Below, one piece after another: positions 8,665 to 18,097 of a stretch of 64,000 bases of DNA (position 1 is its first letter; every line of letters starts with the position of its first letter). The notes under the pieces were generated by a model. The model was given only the letters and a program-made list of their open reading frames with translations. It was not told the DNA's origin and did no database searches. A program made the position numbers and the translations under genes. Origin of the DNA: Nocardia sp. NBC_00403 (GTDB lineage Bacteria > Actinomycetota > Actinomycetes > Mycobacteriales > Mycobacteriaceae); assembly GCF_036046055.1 (NCBI RefSeq), contig NZ_CP107939.1, forward strand, positions 7,068,001-7,132,000. Reading direction: 5' to 3'.

Positions 8665-9597
8665 TCAGTCGACCAACCCGCGCGGACGCACGACCATCAC
8701 CGAGGCAGCGCGTTTACCGCTCTCCTCCAGCAGCGCAATGGCTGTTCCGTCCTCGGTGAGCGCGGCATGTACACCCTTGATGCCGATCGGCTCGAGCCAA
8801 CGCCCGTCGCGCAGCGACTCGGCCTCCTGCGCGCTGATCGTGCGGTGTGGAAAGGCGGTCCGGACGGCGTCGTCCACGCCCAAGCTCAGCAGCGGGGTGT
8901 CGGCTTCCGCGGCGAGCGCCAATTCGTCCAGGGTGCGTGCATGTTCGAGAGTGAAGGGACCGACTCGGGTGCGGCGCAACACGGTCAGGTGTCCACCGAC
9001 GCCGAGAGCGGCACCGAGGTCGCGGGCCAGCGCGCGCACGTAGGTGCCCGACGAGCATTCGACTTCGACGTCGAGGTCTACGAAATCGCCGTCCGAAATA
9101 TCGTGGCGGGCCAGCACATCGAAGCGGGACACCGTCACGGGGCGGGCGGCGAGCTGCACGTCCTCACCGGCGCGATGGCGCGCGTAGGCGCGTTCGCCGT
9201 TCACCTTGATCGCGCTGACGGTGGCAGGCACCTGTTCGATATTGCCGGTCAGTTCCGCTGTGGCCGTGGCAATTTCGCCATCGGACAGGTGGTTCGCCGG
9301 TGTCGTCGCGAGCACCTCGCCCTCGGCGTCGTCGGTGGTGGTGGCCTGGCCGAGGCGAATGGTCGCAGTGTAGGCCTTGGTGGTGAGGGTGAGCAGCCCG
9401 AGCAGCTTGGTGGTGCGCTCCACGCCGAGCACGAGCACCCCGGTGGCCATCGGGTCCAATGTGCCCGCGTGACCGACCTTCTTGGTGCGCAACAGCTTCC
9501 GACACTTCGCTACCACATCGTGGCTGGTCCAGCCGCCGTCTTTGTCCACGATCAGCAGACCACCGAGCACATCGGGACGCACCGTCGAGCCGGCCAT
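8665..9597 (-). CDS. truB: tRNA pseudouridine(55) synthase
   Basis: TruB isomerises U55 in the T-loop of tRNAs. The 310-residue length is typical. The N-terminal segment GGLLIVDKDGGWTSHDVV and the catalytic motif HAGTLDPMATGVLV (Asp48) are intact. ECSSGTYVRALARDLG is the conserved later motif. Its ATG overlaps the TGA stop of pptT by one base (TGATG), implying translational coupling. The arrangement truB-pptT-phosphoesterase equals Rv2793c-Rv2795c of M. tuberculosis, as I recall it. Confidence 0.96.
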   Translation of the reverse strand: MAGSTVRPDVLGGLLIVDKDGGWTSHDVVAKCRKLLRTKKVGHAGTLDPMATGVLVLGVERTTKLLGLLTLTTKAYTATIRLGQATTTDDAEGEVLATTPANHLSDGEIATATAELTGNIEQVPATVSAIKVNGERAYARHRAGEDVQLAARPVTVSRFDVLARHDISDGDFVDLDVEVECSSGTYVRALARDLGAALGVGGHLTVLRRTRVGPFTLEHARTLDELALAAEADTPLLSLGVDDAVRTAFPHRTISAQEAESLRDGRWLEPIGIKGVHAALTEDGTAIALLEESGKRAASVMVVRPRGLVD

Positions 9598-10271
9598 CAG
9601 CCGTGCACAATCGCGGTGAGGATGAGCCCGTCGCCGATCATCCAGCGACCGTCGAAGGAGGTCAACGGCACGCCACCGTCATTGGTCTGCCCTGGCACCA
9701 GCAGCTCGCTGTGGAAGGTACCGGTACCGGCACCGTCGGAGCTCTCGTCGACGGTGAAGGTGATGTGCGCGTCCTCGAAGCCGAGCCAACGCGCCGTCAG
9801 CGGCCACCATGCCTTGTAGGTGGCTTCCTTGGCACAGAACAGCAGTCGGTCGAGATGCACGGCAACGAGGGGGCTCGCGCTGGTGAGCCACTCTCGCTCC
9901 GGCGGCAGGCTCACCGAATCCAGCACGCCCTCGGGCAGCGGACCATGCGGTTCCGCATCGATCCCGACAGACCGGAACCGCAGCTTGTGCGCCAGCGCCG
10001 CCGCCCGATACCCCTCGGTGTGCGTCAGGCTCCCGACGATGCCGCGCGGCCACACCGGCGCACCCCGCTCCCCTTTACCGATGGCCACCGGCGGCTCGCC
10101 GAGCTCCGCCAACGCGAGTCGCGCGCAATGCCGGGCTCCGATGAAGTCCCGACGCCGCTTCTCCACCGACTTCGCGATGAGATGCTCCTCCGCAGGATGC
10201 GCCGTCAGCTCCTCCGGGTACTCCAACAGCTCGGCCGAGGCCACACCAGCAGGCAGAATTTTCTCGATCAT
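9597..10271 (-). CDS. pptT: 4'-phosphopantetheinyl transferase (PptT type)
   Basis: The enzyme transfers phosphopantetheine from CoA to carrier domains of type-I fatty acid synthases, polyketide synthases and siderophore synthetases. The 224 residues begin MIEKILPAGVASAELLEYP. They contain RHCARLALAELG, VGSLTHTEGYRAAA, the Mg-binding SVGIDAEPHG (Asp105, Glu107) and FCAKEATYKAWWPL (Lys148, Glu149, Lys153). The frame is open upstream to 11063, but that region overlaps the phosphoesterase gene on another frame. It lies 44 nt after the phosphoesterase and overlaps truB by one base. In mycobacteria this family is essential for mycolate and siderophore synthesis. Confidence 0.94.
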   Translation of the reverse strand: MIEKILPAGVASAELLEYPEELTAHPAEEHLIAKSVEKRRRDFIGARHCARLALAELGEPPVAIGKGERGAPVWPRGIVGSLTHTEGYRAAALAHKLRFRSVGIDAEPHGPLPEGVLDSVSLPPEREWLTSASPLVAVHLDRLLFCAKEATYKAWWPLTARWLGFEDAHITFTVDESSDGAGTGTFHSELLVPGQTNDGGVPLTSFDGRWMIGDGLILTAIVHG

Positions 10272-10315
10272 CGCCAACGAGCGTAGTCCAGCCCGGATGG
10301 CGCGAGCATGCGGAG

Positions 10316-11272
10316 TCAGACTCCGCGGCGACGTTCTGCTTTGCTCCGCATTTCGGCGGCGGCCGCTTCCATTTCCGGCGTGACCTTGAAATGGCCGCCC
10401 CACTTGTTCAGCGAGCCCGGCGGGTACTCCGGGGCAGGCAGGATCTGGCGCAGCAGGCGGTCGGGCAGGCCGCGGCGCTGCCATTCGCGGGGGTAACCGA
10501 GGGAGACCTCTTCGAATCGGACGCCGTCGTAGTAGGAGGTGCGCGGGATGTGCAGGTGGCCGTAAACCGAGCACACCACGTTGTATCGGGTGTGCCAGTC
10601 GGCGGTCAGGTCGGTGCCACACCAGAGGGCGAACTCCGGGTAGAACAACACGTCGGTGGGTTGGCGAACCAGCGGGAAGTGGTTGATCATCACCAACGGC
10701 GTGCCGGGCGCGAGTGCGTCCAGCTTGCGCTGGGTGACCTGGACTCGGGCATGGCACCAGGCGTCGCGGGTCGAGAACGGGTCCGGCGACAGCAAGAACT
10801 CGTCGGTCGCCACTACGTTGCGGTCGCGGGCGACGGCCAGTCCCTCGGCCTTCGTGGTGGTCCCTGCGGGCAGCCACGAGTAGTCGTAGAGCAGGAACAT
10901 CGGGGCCAAGGTCACCCGTCCGCCGTGCTCCTCGGCGCCTGCGCCCTCCCATACCGGGAACGGATCCTCCGGTGTGAGCACGTCGAGATCGCGGCAGATC
11001 GACACCAGATAGTCGTATCGCGCCGCACCGTGCATCTGGACCGGGTCCTTTGCCGTGGTCCACAATTCGTGGTTACCCGGCACCCAGATCACCTTCGCGA
11101 ACCGGCGGCGCAACAGCTCGAGCGTCCACCGGATGTCGTCGCTCTTCTCCGCCACGTCCCCGGCGACGATCAACCAGTCCTCCGGCGAATCCGCCCTGAT
11201 CTCCTCGACCACCGGACGATTCCCCTGGTGGCCGACATGAACGTCGCTCACCGCCATCAACTTGGGTATCAC
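10316..11272 (-). CDS. calcineurin-like metallophosphoesterase
   Basis: The 318-residue protein has the metallophosphoesterase metal-binding blocks in order: SDVHVGH, GDVAEK, WVPGNHELW, MINHFPL and VYGHLHIPR. I chose the GTG at 11272 (VIPKLMAVSDVHVG) because aggtggg lies directly upstream and the catalytic domain starts at once. An in-frame extension to 11341 is possible. It is the first gene of a three-gene run with pptT and truB. In M. tuberculosis the homolog Rv2795c shares this position, and such neighbours have been linked to reversal of PptT action. Substrate not deducible from sequence. Confidence 0.9.
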   Translation of the reverse strand: MIPKLMAVSDVHVGHQGNRPVVEEIRADSPEDWLIVAGDVAEKSDDIRWTLELLRRRFAKVIWVPGNHELWTTAKDPVQMHGAARYDYLVSICRDLDVLTPEDPFPVWEGAGAEEHGGRVTLAPMFLLYDYSWLPAGTTTKAEGLAVARDRNVVATDEFLLSPDPFSTRDAWCHARVQVTQRKLDALAPGTPLVMINHFPLVRQPTDVLFYPEFALWCGTDLTADWHTRYNVVCSVYGHLHIPRTSYYDGVRFEEVSLGYPREWQRRGLPDRLLRQILPAPEYPPGSLNKWGGHFKVTPEMEAAAAEMRSKAERRRGV

Positions 11273-11594
11273 CCCACCTACATTGGCACAGCCACACCAC
11301 TCTCCGCCCGCCGACCCGCTCCCTCGCCTACCACTCACCACCCGCGAGCACGCGTCAGCACAGACCGCCGCACCCTCGCCACATGCGGCGCGCTGATGTC
11401 CGGCGCCTGGGAGTATGAGCCAGGCGCAGGGTTGCGACCTGGATGGCTCACTTCGAGTGGCAAGAGCTCGGCGGCGGGATTGTCACTGAAGGTGAGCCGA
11501 GTCGGCAGGTTTGCGGCTCGACGGGAGCTGCGGACTTCGGCGATGCAATGTGATCGTGAGCAACGACGTCCGATCGCCAGTTACGAGAAACCAG
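11273..11594. other. intergenic gap, nothing recognised
   Basis: The gap between the phosphoesterase start and the end of the 864-residue gene shows no gene or repeat that I can support. It should contain the phosphoesterase promoter and the terminator of the chaperone operon. Confidence 0.4.
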
Positions 11595-14189
11595 CTAGCA
11601 ATCCCAGTGGATTCGGGCCGTGTCTGCGAAACCTGTTGCAACAGTGAGCTTTCCCGTTGCTTCGCGACGGCATGACGCTATCGCGATGTGGCATGGGCGG
11701 TCGATGTGCTCGGGGATGCGGACGCCGCCGTCGATCTCGTAGCGCATATTGGTGACCTTCCACGCACGGGCGCACGGGTCGTCCGGGGTGCTCGGCGGCT
11801 CGTCGGCACGGATCACGACCATTACTTCGGTGACGCCACTCGGCCAGGTGAACACCAGTAGGCCGTTTTGCTCGGCCAAGCCTGTGACAGTGGGGATCCC
11901 GCTGGGAGCGGGATCATCGTGCTGGTACGCGGGATCATCTTGTGCCGGTACACGATCGCCGTCGGAGCGCCCCCGATCGGCCAGCGGATACTCGCGTTCG
12001 GGCGGTGAGGACACATGCTCGCCGGACGAGCCACCGCCATCGCCCTGCGAACGCTCCGGCGGGACCGGCGAGGTCGCACCATGACTCTGCACATTTCCAC
12101 GACTCTCCGGCGAGAACTCACCATCACCCCTCGAATAGCCGTAATCACGAGGCGAATGCCGGTCATCGCCCGTGGCGGGCCCAGCATCGTCGGACGATGA
12201 CACAGCGGCACCCGGCGCATCGCCAGGATCGCCCTGCGCGGGCATGGGACGGACCTCGGGATTGATCGACGCCGGTATCGAATCGTTCAGCGCAGGTTCG
12301 GGCAGTGAGAGTTGTTGCTCACCAAGTGGTTTCGGTGACTCAGCTCCGGGATGCAGGGTGCGTGCGGTGTCGGATCGGGTGATCTCCGAGTACTTCCCGG
12401 CAACTGCGGCGGCTACCGCGTAGACGGGCAGCCGGCCTGCGGGTGCGCCACCGTCTTCGAGTTCGGTGGCTCGGGTGCGGCCGACTACGCGCCAGGAGCC
12501 GTCCGGTTGCAGGCGGGTCACTCGGTAGTCGACTGTGGCAGTCGATGATGGTGACCAGACCACCAGGACCGATCCGGTCGCGGTGCTGGTGGCCTCGACA
12601 CGGGCCGGCGCCTCGACAGGCGCCTGCGCGAGCGCGGCTGCTGCGCCTTCATGGTCGGCGCAGATAGCTTTGGCGTCGACCAGACCGCGCAGCAGGGTCT
12701 CGGCGGGCCCCGCCTGTGCTACGGCAACGAGCCGGTCGGCTTCGGCGATCGCCGCCCGTGCTCCGGCAAGTAGTTCGTCGAGGGTACGACCCTGCTGTGG
12801 GGGCGGCACGTCGGAGGCGGTGCGCTGCAAGGACTCCAGGTGCGGCACGGCCTCGACGTATCGCTTCGCCGCGCAAGCCGCGCTCGCGCTGCGCCACTGC
12901 GCTGCGGCCGCCGCGAGCACTCGATCCACTTCGTCGGCGACCGACCTGATGGGTGTCAGGCCGTCATCATCGGCGCCGAGGAGCCGACGTGCCTCGGCGA
13001 CCTGACGCGCCGCTTCGCTCGGACGGCCGGCTCGCAACGCCGCGCGTGCCGCCTTCAACGGCGCCTCCCATTGCCGAGGCACCGGCGTTCCCGATCGGGT
13101 CGGCGACGTACTCGACGTCGATGCTGTTCGCGGTCGGGGTGCGGTCGTGCCATGCGGCGCGGTCCTCGGCAGCGATGTATCGGACGACGTAGGTGTTCGG
13201 GGTGGCACGCCGTGCGACGAATCCTCCACGGAAGCACCGAGTTCCGCGGCGAGTCCGGTAAGCAGCCGAGTAGCGCCGGCGCGGTCGAGCCCCAACGCGA
13301 CAGCCTCGTCGAGGAGATATTGGAAGTCCGCACCGACGAGCTCGTCTTCGACGAGCACCGCGGCCCTGACCTTCGGGCGAAGCTCGGCGGCAACATCCTC
13401 GGCCACCGCGCGCAGGTATTCCGCCATGGCAGTGTCACCGGACTCGAGCACGTCGTGAACATGAATCAGCAGTTCATCCAACACCACTCGAACCCGCCCC
13501 GGCGGCAGTTCCCGAGACCGGGCGCGCAATGCCTCGGCACGCAGCCGAATCTCGCGAGTCCGGCCCGCGTTTGTAGATTCCACTCGGAGCAGGGCGAACA
13601 AGGTCGGTGTCGGTGGTCCCTCCAGCAGCCGCTCCCATTCAGCGAGCAGTTGGCGGATCTGCCGTCTGCGCTGGTCGGTGAGCACGCTGGGAGCGGCGGG
13701 TTCGGCGTCGGCGATGACTCGGTGCCTGCGCATCCGAGTCGCAACCTCGGCGGCACTGAGCCCACCCATCGCGCCGATCTCGGTCAGCCCCTCGACTTTT
13801 CCGGCCGGTACGCCGCCGTAGCGCTGCACCAAGCGGGATATCGCGGTATCGAGCATGTCGTATCGATCCGCGTCGCGCTGGGTACGACGCTCACGCACCC
13901 GCGCCGCCTCGGCCCGCCGCGTTCCCGCCTCGAGCACCAGCCCCGACAAAATGGAGTGCGCCTCGACAAGCAGCCCCACCAGCACCCGGTACTTCGGATG
14001 ATCGCGCTGACGCTGCCAGAAACCCCACACCTCGGCGACCCGTGCGGCCACCTCGGCGTCGCTCAGCATGTCTGCTTCCGCCAGCGGAATGTCGTAGAGC
14101 TCGAACGGATCCGAGTGCTCGATGCCGCCTCTGCGCTCGACGCCAGCGAGCACACGCTTGCGATAGTCGTTCGGGTCGAATGCCTCCAT
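11595..14189 (-). CDS. 864-residue multidomain Hsp70-partner protein, function unknown
   Basis: The gene starts 8 nt after the Hsp70-like stop, so the two form an operon. Domains in order: an N-terminal helical region (1-150) opening with DPFELYDIP at 27-35 and RDHPKYRVL near 62-70, which recalls a degenerate J-like segment (HPK instead of HPD); helical blocks (160-320); a Ser/Thr/Pro linker (325-370); TPR-like helices rich in Ala (375-520); a fibronectin-III-like domain (530-612; ARVEATSTATGSVLVVWSP, DYRVTRLQPDGSW); a long Asp/Ser/Gly/Pro linker (615-765); and a C-terminal beta domain (LLVFTWPSGVTEVMVVIRA, ending TARIHWDC). No signal peptide or transmembrane segment is seen. I recognise no characterised protein with this architecture. 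A co-chaperone or client adaptor is inferred from context only. Confidence 0.8.
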   Translation of the reverse strand: MEAFDPNDYRKRVLAGVERRGGIEHSDPFELYDIPLAEADMLSDAEVAARVAEVWGFWQRQRDHPKYRVLVGLLVEAHSILSGLVLEAGTRRAEAARVRERRTQRDADRYDMLDTAISRLVQRYGGVPAGKVEGLTEIGAMGGLSAAEVATRMRRHRVIADAEPAAPSVLTDQRRRQIRQLLAEWERLLEGPPTPTLFALLRVESTNAGRTREIRLRAEALRARSRELPPGRVRVVLDELLIHVHDVLESGDTAMAEYLRAVAEDVAAELRPKVRAAVLVEDELVGADFQYLLDEAVALGLDRAGATRLLTGLAAELGASVEDSSHGVPPRTPTSSDTSLPRTAPHGTTAPRPRTASTSSTSPTRSGTPVPRQWEAPLKAARAALRAGRPSEAARQVAEARRLLGADDDGLTPIRSVADEVDRVLAAAAAQWRSASAACAAKRYVEAVPHLESLQRTASDVPPPQQGRTLDELLAGARAAIAEADRLVAVAQAGPAETLLRGLVDAKAICADHEGAAAALAQAPVEAPARVEATSTATGSVLVVWSPSSTATVDYRVTRLQPDGSWRVVGRTRATELEDGGAPAGRLPVYAVAAAVAGKYSEITRSDTARTLHPGAESPKPLGEQQLSLPEPALNDSIPASINPEVRPMPAQGDPGDAPGAAVSSSDDAGPATGDDRHSPRDYGYSRGDGEFSPESRGNVQSHGATSPVPPERSQGDGGGSSGEHVSSPPEREYPLADRGRSDGDRVPAQDDPAYQHDDPAPSGIPTVTGLAEQNGLLVFTWPSGVTEVMVVIRADEPPSTPDDPCARAWKVTNMRYEIDGGVRIPEHIDRPCHIAIASCRREATGKLTVATGFADTARIHWDC

Positions 14190-14197
14190 GAGGTGAC

Positions 14198-15880
14198 TCA
14201 GCTACTGCGCCGGCGCGAGCGCTGGACCTGATCCAGCTCGAGCTCCACGTCGGCTTGTGACAATGTCGCCCCGGTCTGGGTAGATAGGACCAACGGAATG
14301 TCGGCGTCGATGTGATGGGCCGTCACGTGCAGCACGCCGTCGAAACCCATTTCGAAGGTCACCCGCACCTCGCTGCCTTCGGGATACCCGGGCGGAATCC
14401 CCCGAATGCGTCCCTCTATCAGTACTTTCGTGTCCTCCGGCCGCATCGACGCGGCTTGCCCCTGCTGCTCGACCACGGTCAGGGCGATCTCGTCCTGGTC
14501 GGGGCGGACCGTGCCGAAGGACCGCCGCACTCGAACCGGCAACGTCTGATTCCGGTTGACCAGCCAGGTCGCCGCCAACCCATACCGGTGGTCCAGCGCG
14601 AGCAGACCGAATCCGCGCGAGACGACCGTGTCGACCTGAATTTCCAGCATCCGGCGCACCAGGCTCACCGGCTGTCCGAACGACGCGGCGACCCGCCCGA
14701 TCGCATTGTCCAGATCCTGTTGCGGCGCATCATGGATGCCCGCTCCGTCGCGGAGCCGGCCCCTTGTCACCAGGTCGGCGATGGTCAGCCGCTCCATCTC
14801 GAGCTTCTCCCCGTACAACGCGGCGCCGCGTGCCACCGAAAGATCGGGATCGCGCAGTTCACCGGCCAGCCCCAGCTCCCGTTGAAGGTCACTCTCCACC
14901 ATGGGCATTCGGGACGAACCGCCGACCAGCAGCAAGCGGTCGACGGACGAGACGCCGCGCTTACTCGCCGCGGCCAAGCAGTCGCGGGTGAGATCTATCG
15001 TGCGCTGCATCAGTGAAGCGGTCATGGTCTCGACGTCGTCGCGGGTCAGCGAGATGACGGCCCTTGCACCGTCGTGGGCGACCACCACATCGGTGTGGTC
15101 GGCGTCGGTCAACTCACGTTTGGCCCGTTCGGCGGCCAGCACCAGCATCTGCGATCCCGCCGAATCGTCCAGCGGGTCTTCGGCATCCGGATTGGCCGCG
15201 CAGAATTGCTGCGACAGATACAGGGCGATCCGCTCGTCCCAATCGGCACCGCCGAGCTGATGATCGCCCTCGACCGCGAGCACCGAGATACGGCGATCAG
15301 CGAGCTCGATGACAGTGGCGTCGAACGTGCCACCGCCGAGGTCGTAGACGAGCACGGTCTCGCGCGCCGGGTGCTTATCGACATCCAGACTGCCGTCGAG
15401 GCGGCCGAACCCATAGGACAGCGCCGCAGCGATCGGCTCCGACAGCACACCGGCAACATCGAAACCGGCATAGGTGCCCGCCTGGATCGTCGCGCGACGC
15501 TCCTCGTCACCGAAATAGGCGGGGACAGTGATGACGGCACGTTTGACCGGCTCGCCACCACCGAATTCAGCATCGGAGGCAAGGCTTTTCAAGATCAGCG
15601 CCGATACCGCGGGCGCCGACCAGGTCTTCCCGTGCGCCGCGAACCGCCACTCGCTGTCGCCCATGCGGCGTTTGACCAACGCGCACACATGTTCCGGATC
15701 CAGCCGGGCCTGCCGCCGGGCGCCTTCACCGACGAGATGATCGTTCGCGGAGGCGAACAGCACCACCGAGGGAACCGTCGAGTCACCGGTCATCCCGACC
15801 ATGATTTCGGGGCGGCCGTCGGCGTCGATACGCGCGATTGCCGAGTTCGTGGTGCCCAGGTCGATGCCGTAAACCCCCAT
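14198..15880 (-). CDS. Hsp70-family ATPase lacking the C-terminal lid
   Basis: The 560-residue protein has a complete Hsp70 nucleotide-binding domain: GIDLGTTNSAI (5-15), ITVPAYFGDEERRATIQAG (117-135), VYDLGGGTFDATV (178-190) and LLLVGGSSRMPMV (about 316-328). After the domain linker a short beta substrate-binding-like region remains (FGLLALDHRYG, RIRGIPPGYPEG, GVLHVTAHHI). The protein ends at RSRRRSS without the alpha-helical lid or an EEVD-like tail. It is therefore not the housekeeping DnaK (about 610-620 residues). It is followed by the 864-residue partner and is divergent from a GrpE-like gene 104 bp away. Start ATG at 15880; an upstream in-frame extension to 15952 is unlikely. Confidence 0.92.
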   Translation of the reverse strand: MGVYGIDLGTTNSAIARIDADGRPEIMVGMTGDSTVPSVVLFASANDHLVGEGARRQARLDPEHVCALVKRRMGDSEWRFAAHGKTWSAPAVSALILKSLASDAEFGGGEPVKRAVITVPAYFGDEERRATIQAGTYAGFDVAGVLSEPIAAALSYGFGRLDGSLDVDKHPARETVLVYDLGGGTFDATVIELADRRISVLAVEGDHQLGGADWDERIALYLSQQFCAANPDAEDPLDDSAGSQMLVLAAERAKRELTDADHTDVVVAHDGARAVISLTRDDVETMTASLMQRTIDLTRDCLAAASKRGVSSVDRLLLVGGSSRMPMVESDLQRELGLAGELRDPDLSVARGAALYGEKLEMERLTIADLVTRGRLRDGAGIHDAPQQDLDNAIGRVAASFGQPVSLVRRMLEIQVDTVVSRGFGLLALDHRYGLAATWLVNRNQTLPVRVRRSFGTVRPDQDEIALTVVEQQGQAASMRPEDTKVLIEGRIRGIPPGYPEGSEVRVTFEMGFDGVLHVTAHHIDADIPLVLSTQTGATLSQADVELELDQVQRSRRRSS

Positions 15881-15984
15881 GAGACGCGATGGTAGCAGCC
15901 GGATCCGACCGGTTCCCAGCCGCGAACACCGCCGAATGCGACCGGCGCCCAACCCGATCGATCACGTCCGGTTATGGTGCGAAT

Positions 15985-16476
15985 ATGACGGAACCAGCCG
16001 CCCGGTCGATCGAAGATCCGAGGACCACGATCGATCAACTCGCCGAGCGCATCGAGGACCTGTCCCGCGTGATCGCCCGCCAGGCCGCGACGATCGAGCG
16101 CATGGTCGATACAGCGAAGGCACGTGCCGATCGGGACCGCGCGGGAGCCGATCTTCCCTTGGTCGTCGAACTGTTCGCCCTGTACGCCGACACTGCCGCC
16201 TGCGCCGCCACCGCGCAGTCCCCCCACGAACGTGATGCCTTCGACGCCATGGCCACTCGCGTCGAGCGCCTCATCGTCGGCCGCGGCGGATCCCTCGTCA
16301 CACCCCGACCCGACTCACCCTTCGACGCGCTCACCATGGAGGCGTCCGACGTCACGCCAACCGACGACCCGGCGGCGGATCGCACCGTCGATGGTCTGAT
16401 CCAACCCGGCCTCACCGTCTCCGGCCGCTCCATTCGCCCCGCAACGGTGGTCGTCCGACGCTACGTCGAGCGCTGA
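15985..16476 (+). CDS. divergent GrpE-like nucleotide exchange factor
   Basis: The 163-residue protein starts MTEPAARSIEDPRT. Residues 12-50 form a coiled-coil-like helix (TIDQLAERIEDLSRVIARQA). A helical bundle follows (DLPLVVELFALYADTAA, ERDAFDAMATRVERLIVGRG). The C-terminal part, with SPFDALTMEASD, GLIQPGLTVSGR and SIRPATVVVRRYVER, parallels the GrpE beta domain (FDP..HEAV..., V..VLQ.GY...RVLRPA.V.V). Similarity is by pattern, not by search. Divergent transcription from the lid-less Hsp70 gene supports a dedicated exchange factor. The ATG at 15985 has only a weak upstream ggtgcga. Frame open from 15889. Confidence 0.75.
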   Translation: MTEPAARSIEDPRTTIDQLAERIEDLSRVIARQAATIERMVDTAKARADRDRAGADLPLVVELFALYADTAACAATAQSPHERDAFDAMATRVERLIVGRGGSLVTPRPDSPFDALTMEASDVTPTDDPAADRTVDGLIQPGLTVSGRSIRPATVVVRRYVER

Positions 16477-16680
16477 CCGACCCAGCCGGTCGGGCAGCTC
16501 GCCTTGTCTGCCATCCGAGGGATTACTCCGACAGCGCATCCACTGCCAGTGGACCACGGTGGAAGCCGGCCGTCCGGTACCCGAGTCGCGGAAGGCTGAG
16601 CCGGGTTCCCCGCCGGGCGCGTTGAGCTCTGCTCAGCACACTGCGGAGAGCTGAGCTCGACACCGGCGATTCTTCCAGGC

Positions 16681-18093
16681 TCAGGCCGCTGCACGGCCCC
16701 GTCCGGGAATTTCCATGCCGACCTGCGCCCATCGGCCCGACTCGGCCCGCCAGACCACGGCGATCAACCGCAGCAGCATGAATCCGACAAGGCCGGACCA
16801 GATCCCGGCTAGACCCCAGTCGAAGGCAAGCGATAGCCAAATCGCGGGAAGGAAGCCGAGCAGTGCTGCGCCGAGGGTGGTGGTCCGAAGGTAGGCCGCG
16901 TCGCCCGCGCCGAGCAGGACGCCGTCGAGCGCGAAGACGATGCCTGCGACCGGGATGATGGCGACGAAGAACCACCACGCGACATGTGTGCGGTCCAACA
17001 CGGCGGGGTCGTCGGTGAAAAGCTTCGGTATCACGACGACGCCCGCGGCGAAGAACGCCGCCAAGATCAATGCGAAGAGCTCCGACCAGCGAGTGATGCG
17101 ACGTGCCAGGCTGCGTGCGCCCCGTGCGTCGCCTGCACCGAGCGCGGCTCCGACCAGGGTTTGCGCGGCGATCGCGAGCGAATCCAGCGTCAAGGCAAGG
17201 AAATTCCAGAGTTGCAGAACCAATTGGTGGGCGGCGACGGAGGCAGCGCCGAATCGGGCGGCGACGGCGGCCGCCGAGACGAAACAGGCTTGGAAGGCGA
17301 GACTGCGGACGATCAGGTCGCGACCGAGCACCAACTGCGCACGCATAACCGACCAGTGCGGAGCGAGCGAAATCCGTTCACGCACCAGAGCACTGAGGAA
17401 CAACACGGCCGTCACGGCCTGCCCGGCAACATTGGCCACAGCGGATCCTGGCAGCTCGAGGCGTGGTGCACCGAGCAGCCCGTGCACCAGTACCGGGCAC
17501 AACACACCTGAAACCGACAGCCCGGCAACCACGAACAACAACGGTCGACGGGTCTGCTGTACCCCACGCAGCCACCCGTTGCCCGCCATCGAAATCAGGA
17601 TCAGCGGGACACCGAACAACGCGATCCGCACCCAGAGCAGAGCCTCAGCCGCGATATCCCCACCGCCTGCGATCACATTCGTCAGCGGAATCGCGAACAG
17701 CTGCACCGCAATGACGATCAGCGCCCCCAATACGACGGCGATCCACGTCGCCTGCACGCCCTCGGCCACCGCACCGCGCTCATCCCCCGCACCATGCCTG
17801 CGGGCAGCGCGCGCGGTGGTGCCGTAGGACAAAAAGGTCAGCTGCGAACTCGCCTGAGCCAGAATCAATCCCCCGACTGCAAGCCCGGCCAGCGCCAACG
17901 CCCCGAGCCGCCCGACCACCGCCAGGTCGAACAGCAGATAGATCGGTTCGGCGACGAGCACTCCCAACGTCGGCACCGCAAGTCCGAGAATCCGCCTCGG
18001 CCCGGCATTCGCCGCCGGATCAGCACGCTCCGGCGGCGCGGCAACCACGATGGACTCGTGCCCAGCGCCCCCGCCGAGGTCCTCAGTACTCAC
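16681..18093 (-). CDS. dinF: MATE-family efflux transporter (DinF-like)
   Basis: A 470-residue multidrug/toxin extrusion protein with about 12 hydrophobic segments. Family-typical stretches are LAVPTLGVLVAEPIYLLFDL, VVGRLGALALAGLAVGG, ALWNF-like LQLWNFLALTLDSLAIAAQT and LDGVLLGAGDAAYLRT. The GTG at 18093 (VSTEDLGGG) lies 4 nt after the nrnA stop and gives the expected length. The open frame to 18186 overlaps nrnA and is rejected. It is the last gene of the rimP-to-dinF run, matching Rv2836c-Rv2842c order. Substrate unknown; the Na+ or H+ coupled class cannot be decided. Confidence 0.92.
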   Translation of the reverse strand: MSTEDLGGGAGHESIVVAAPPERADPAANAGPRRILGLAVPTLGVLVAEPIYLLFDLAVVGRLGALALAGLAVGGLILAQASSQLTFLSYGTTARAARRHGAGDERGAVAEGVQATWIAVVLGALIVIAVQLFAIPLTNVIAGGGDIAAEALLWVRIALFGVPLILISMAGNGWLRGVQQTRRPLLFVVAGLSVSGVLCPVLVHGLLGAPRLELPGSAVANVAGQAVTAVLFLSALVRERISLAPHWSVMRAQLVLGRDLIVRSLAFQACFVSAAAVAARFGAASVAAHQLVLQLWNFLALTLDSLAIAAQTLVGAALGAGDARGARSLARRITRWSELFALILAAFFAAGVVVIPKLFTDDPAVLDRTHVAWWFFVAIIPVAGIVFALDGVLLGAGDAAYLRTTTLGAALLGFLPAIWLSLAFDWGLAGIWSGLVGFMLLRLIAVVWRAESGRWAQVGMEIPGRGRAAA

Positions 18094-18097
18094 CCGC

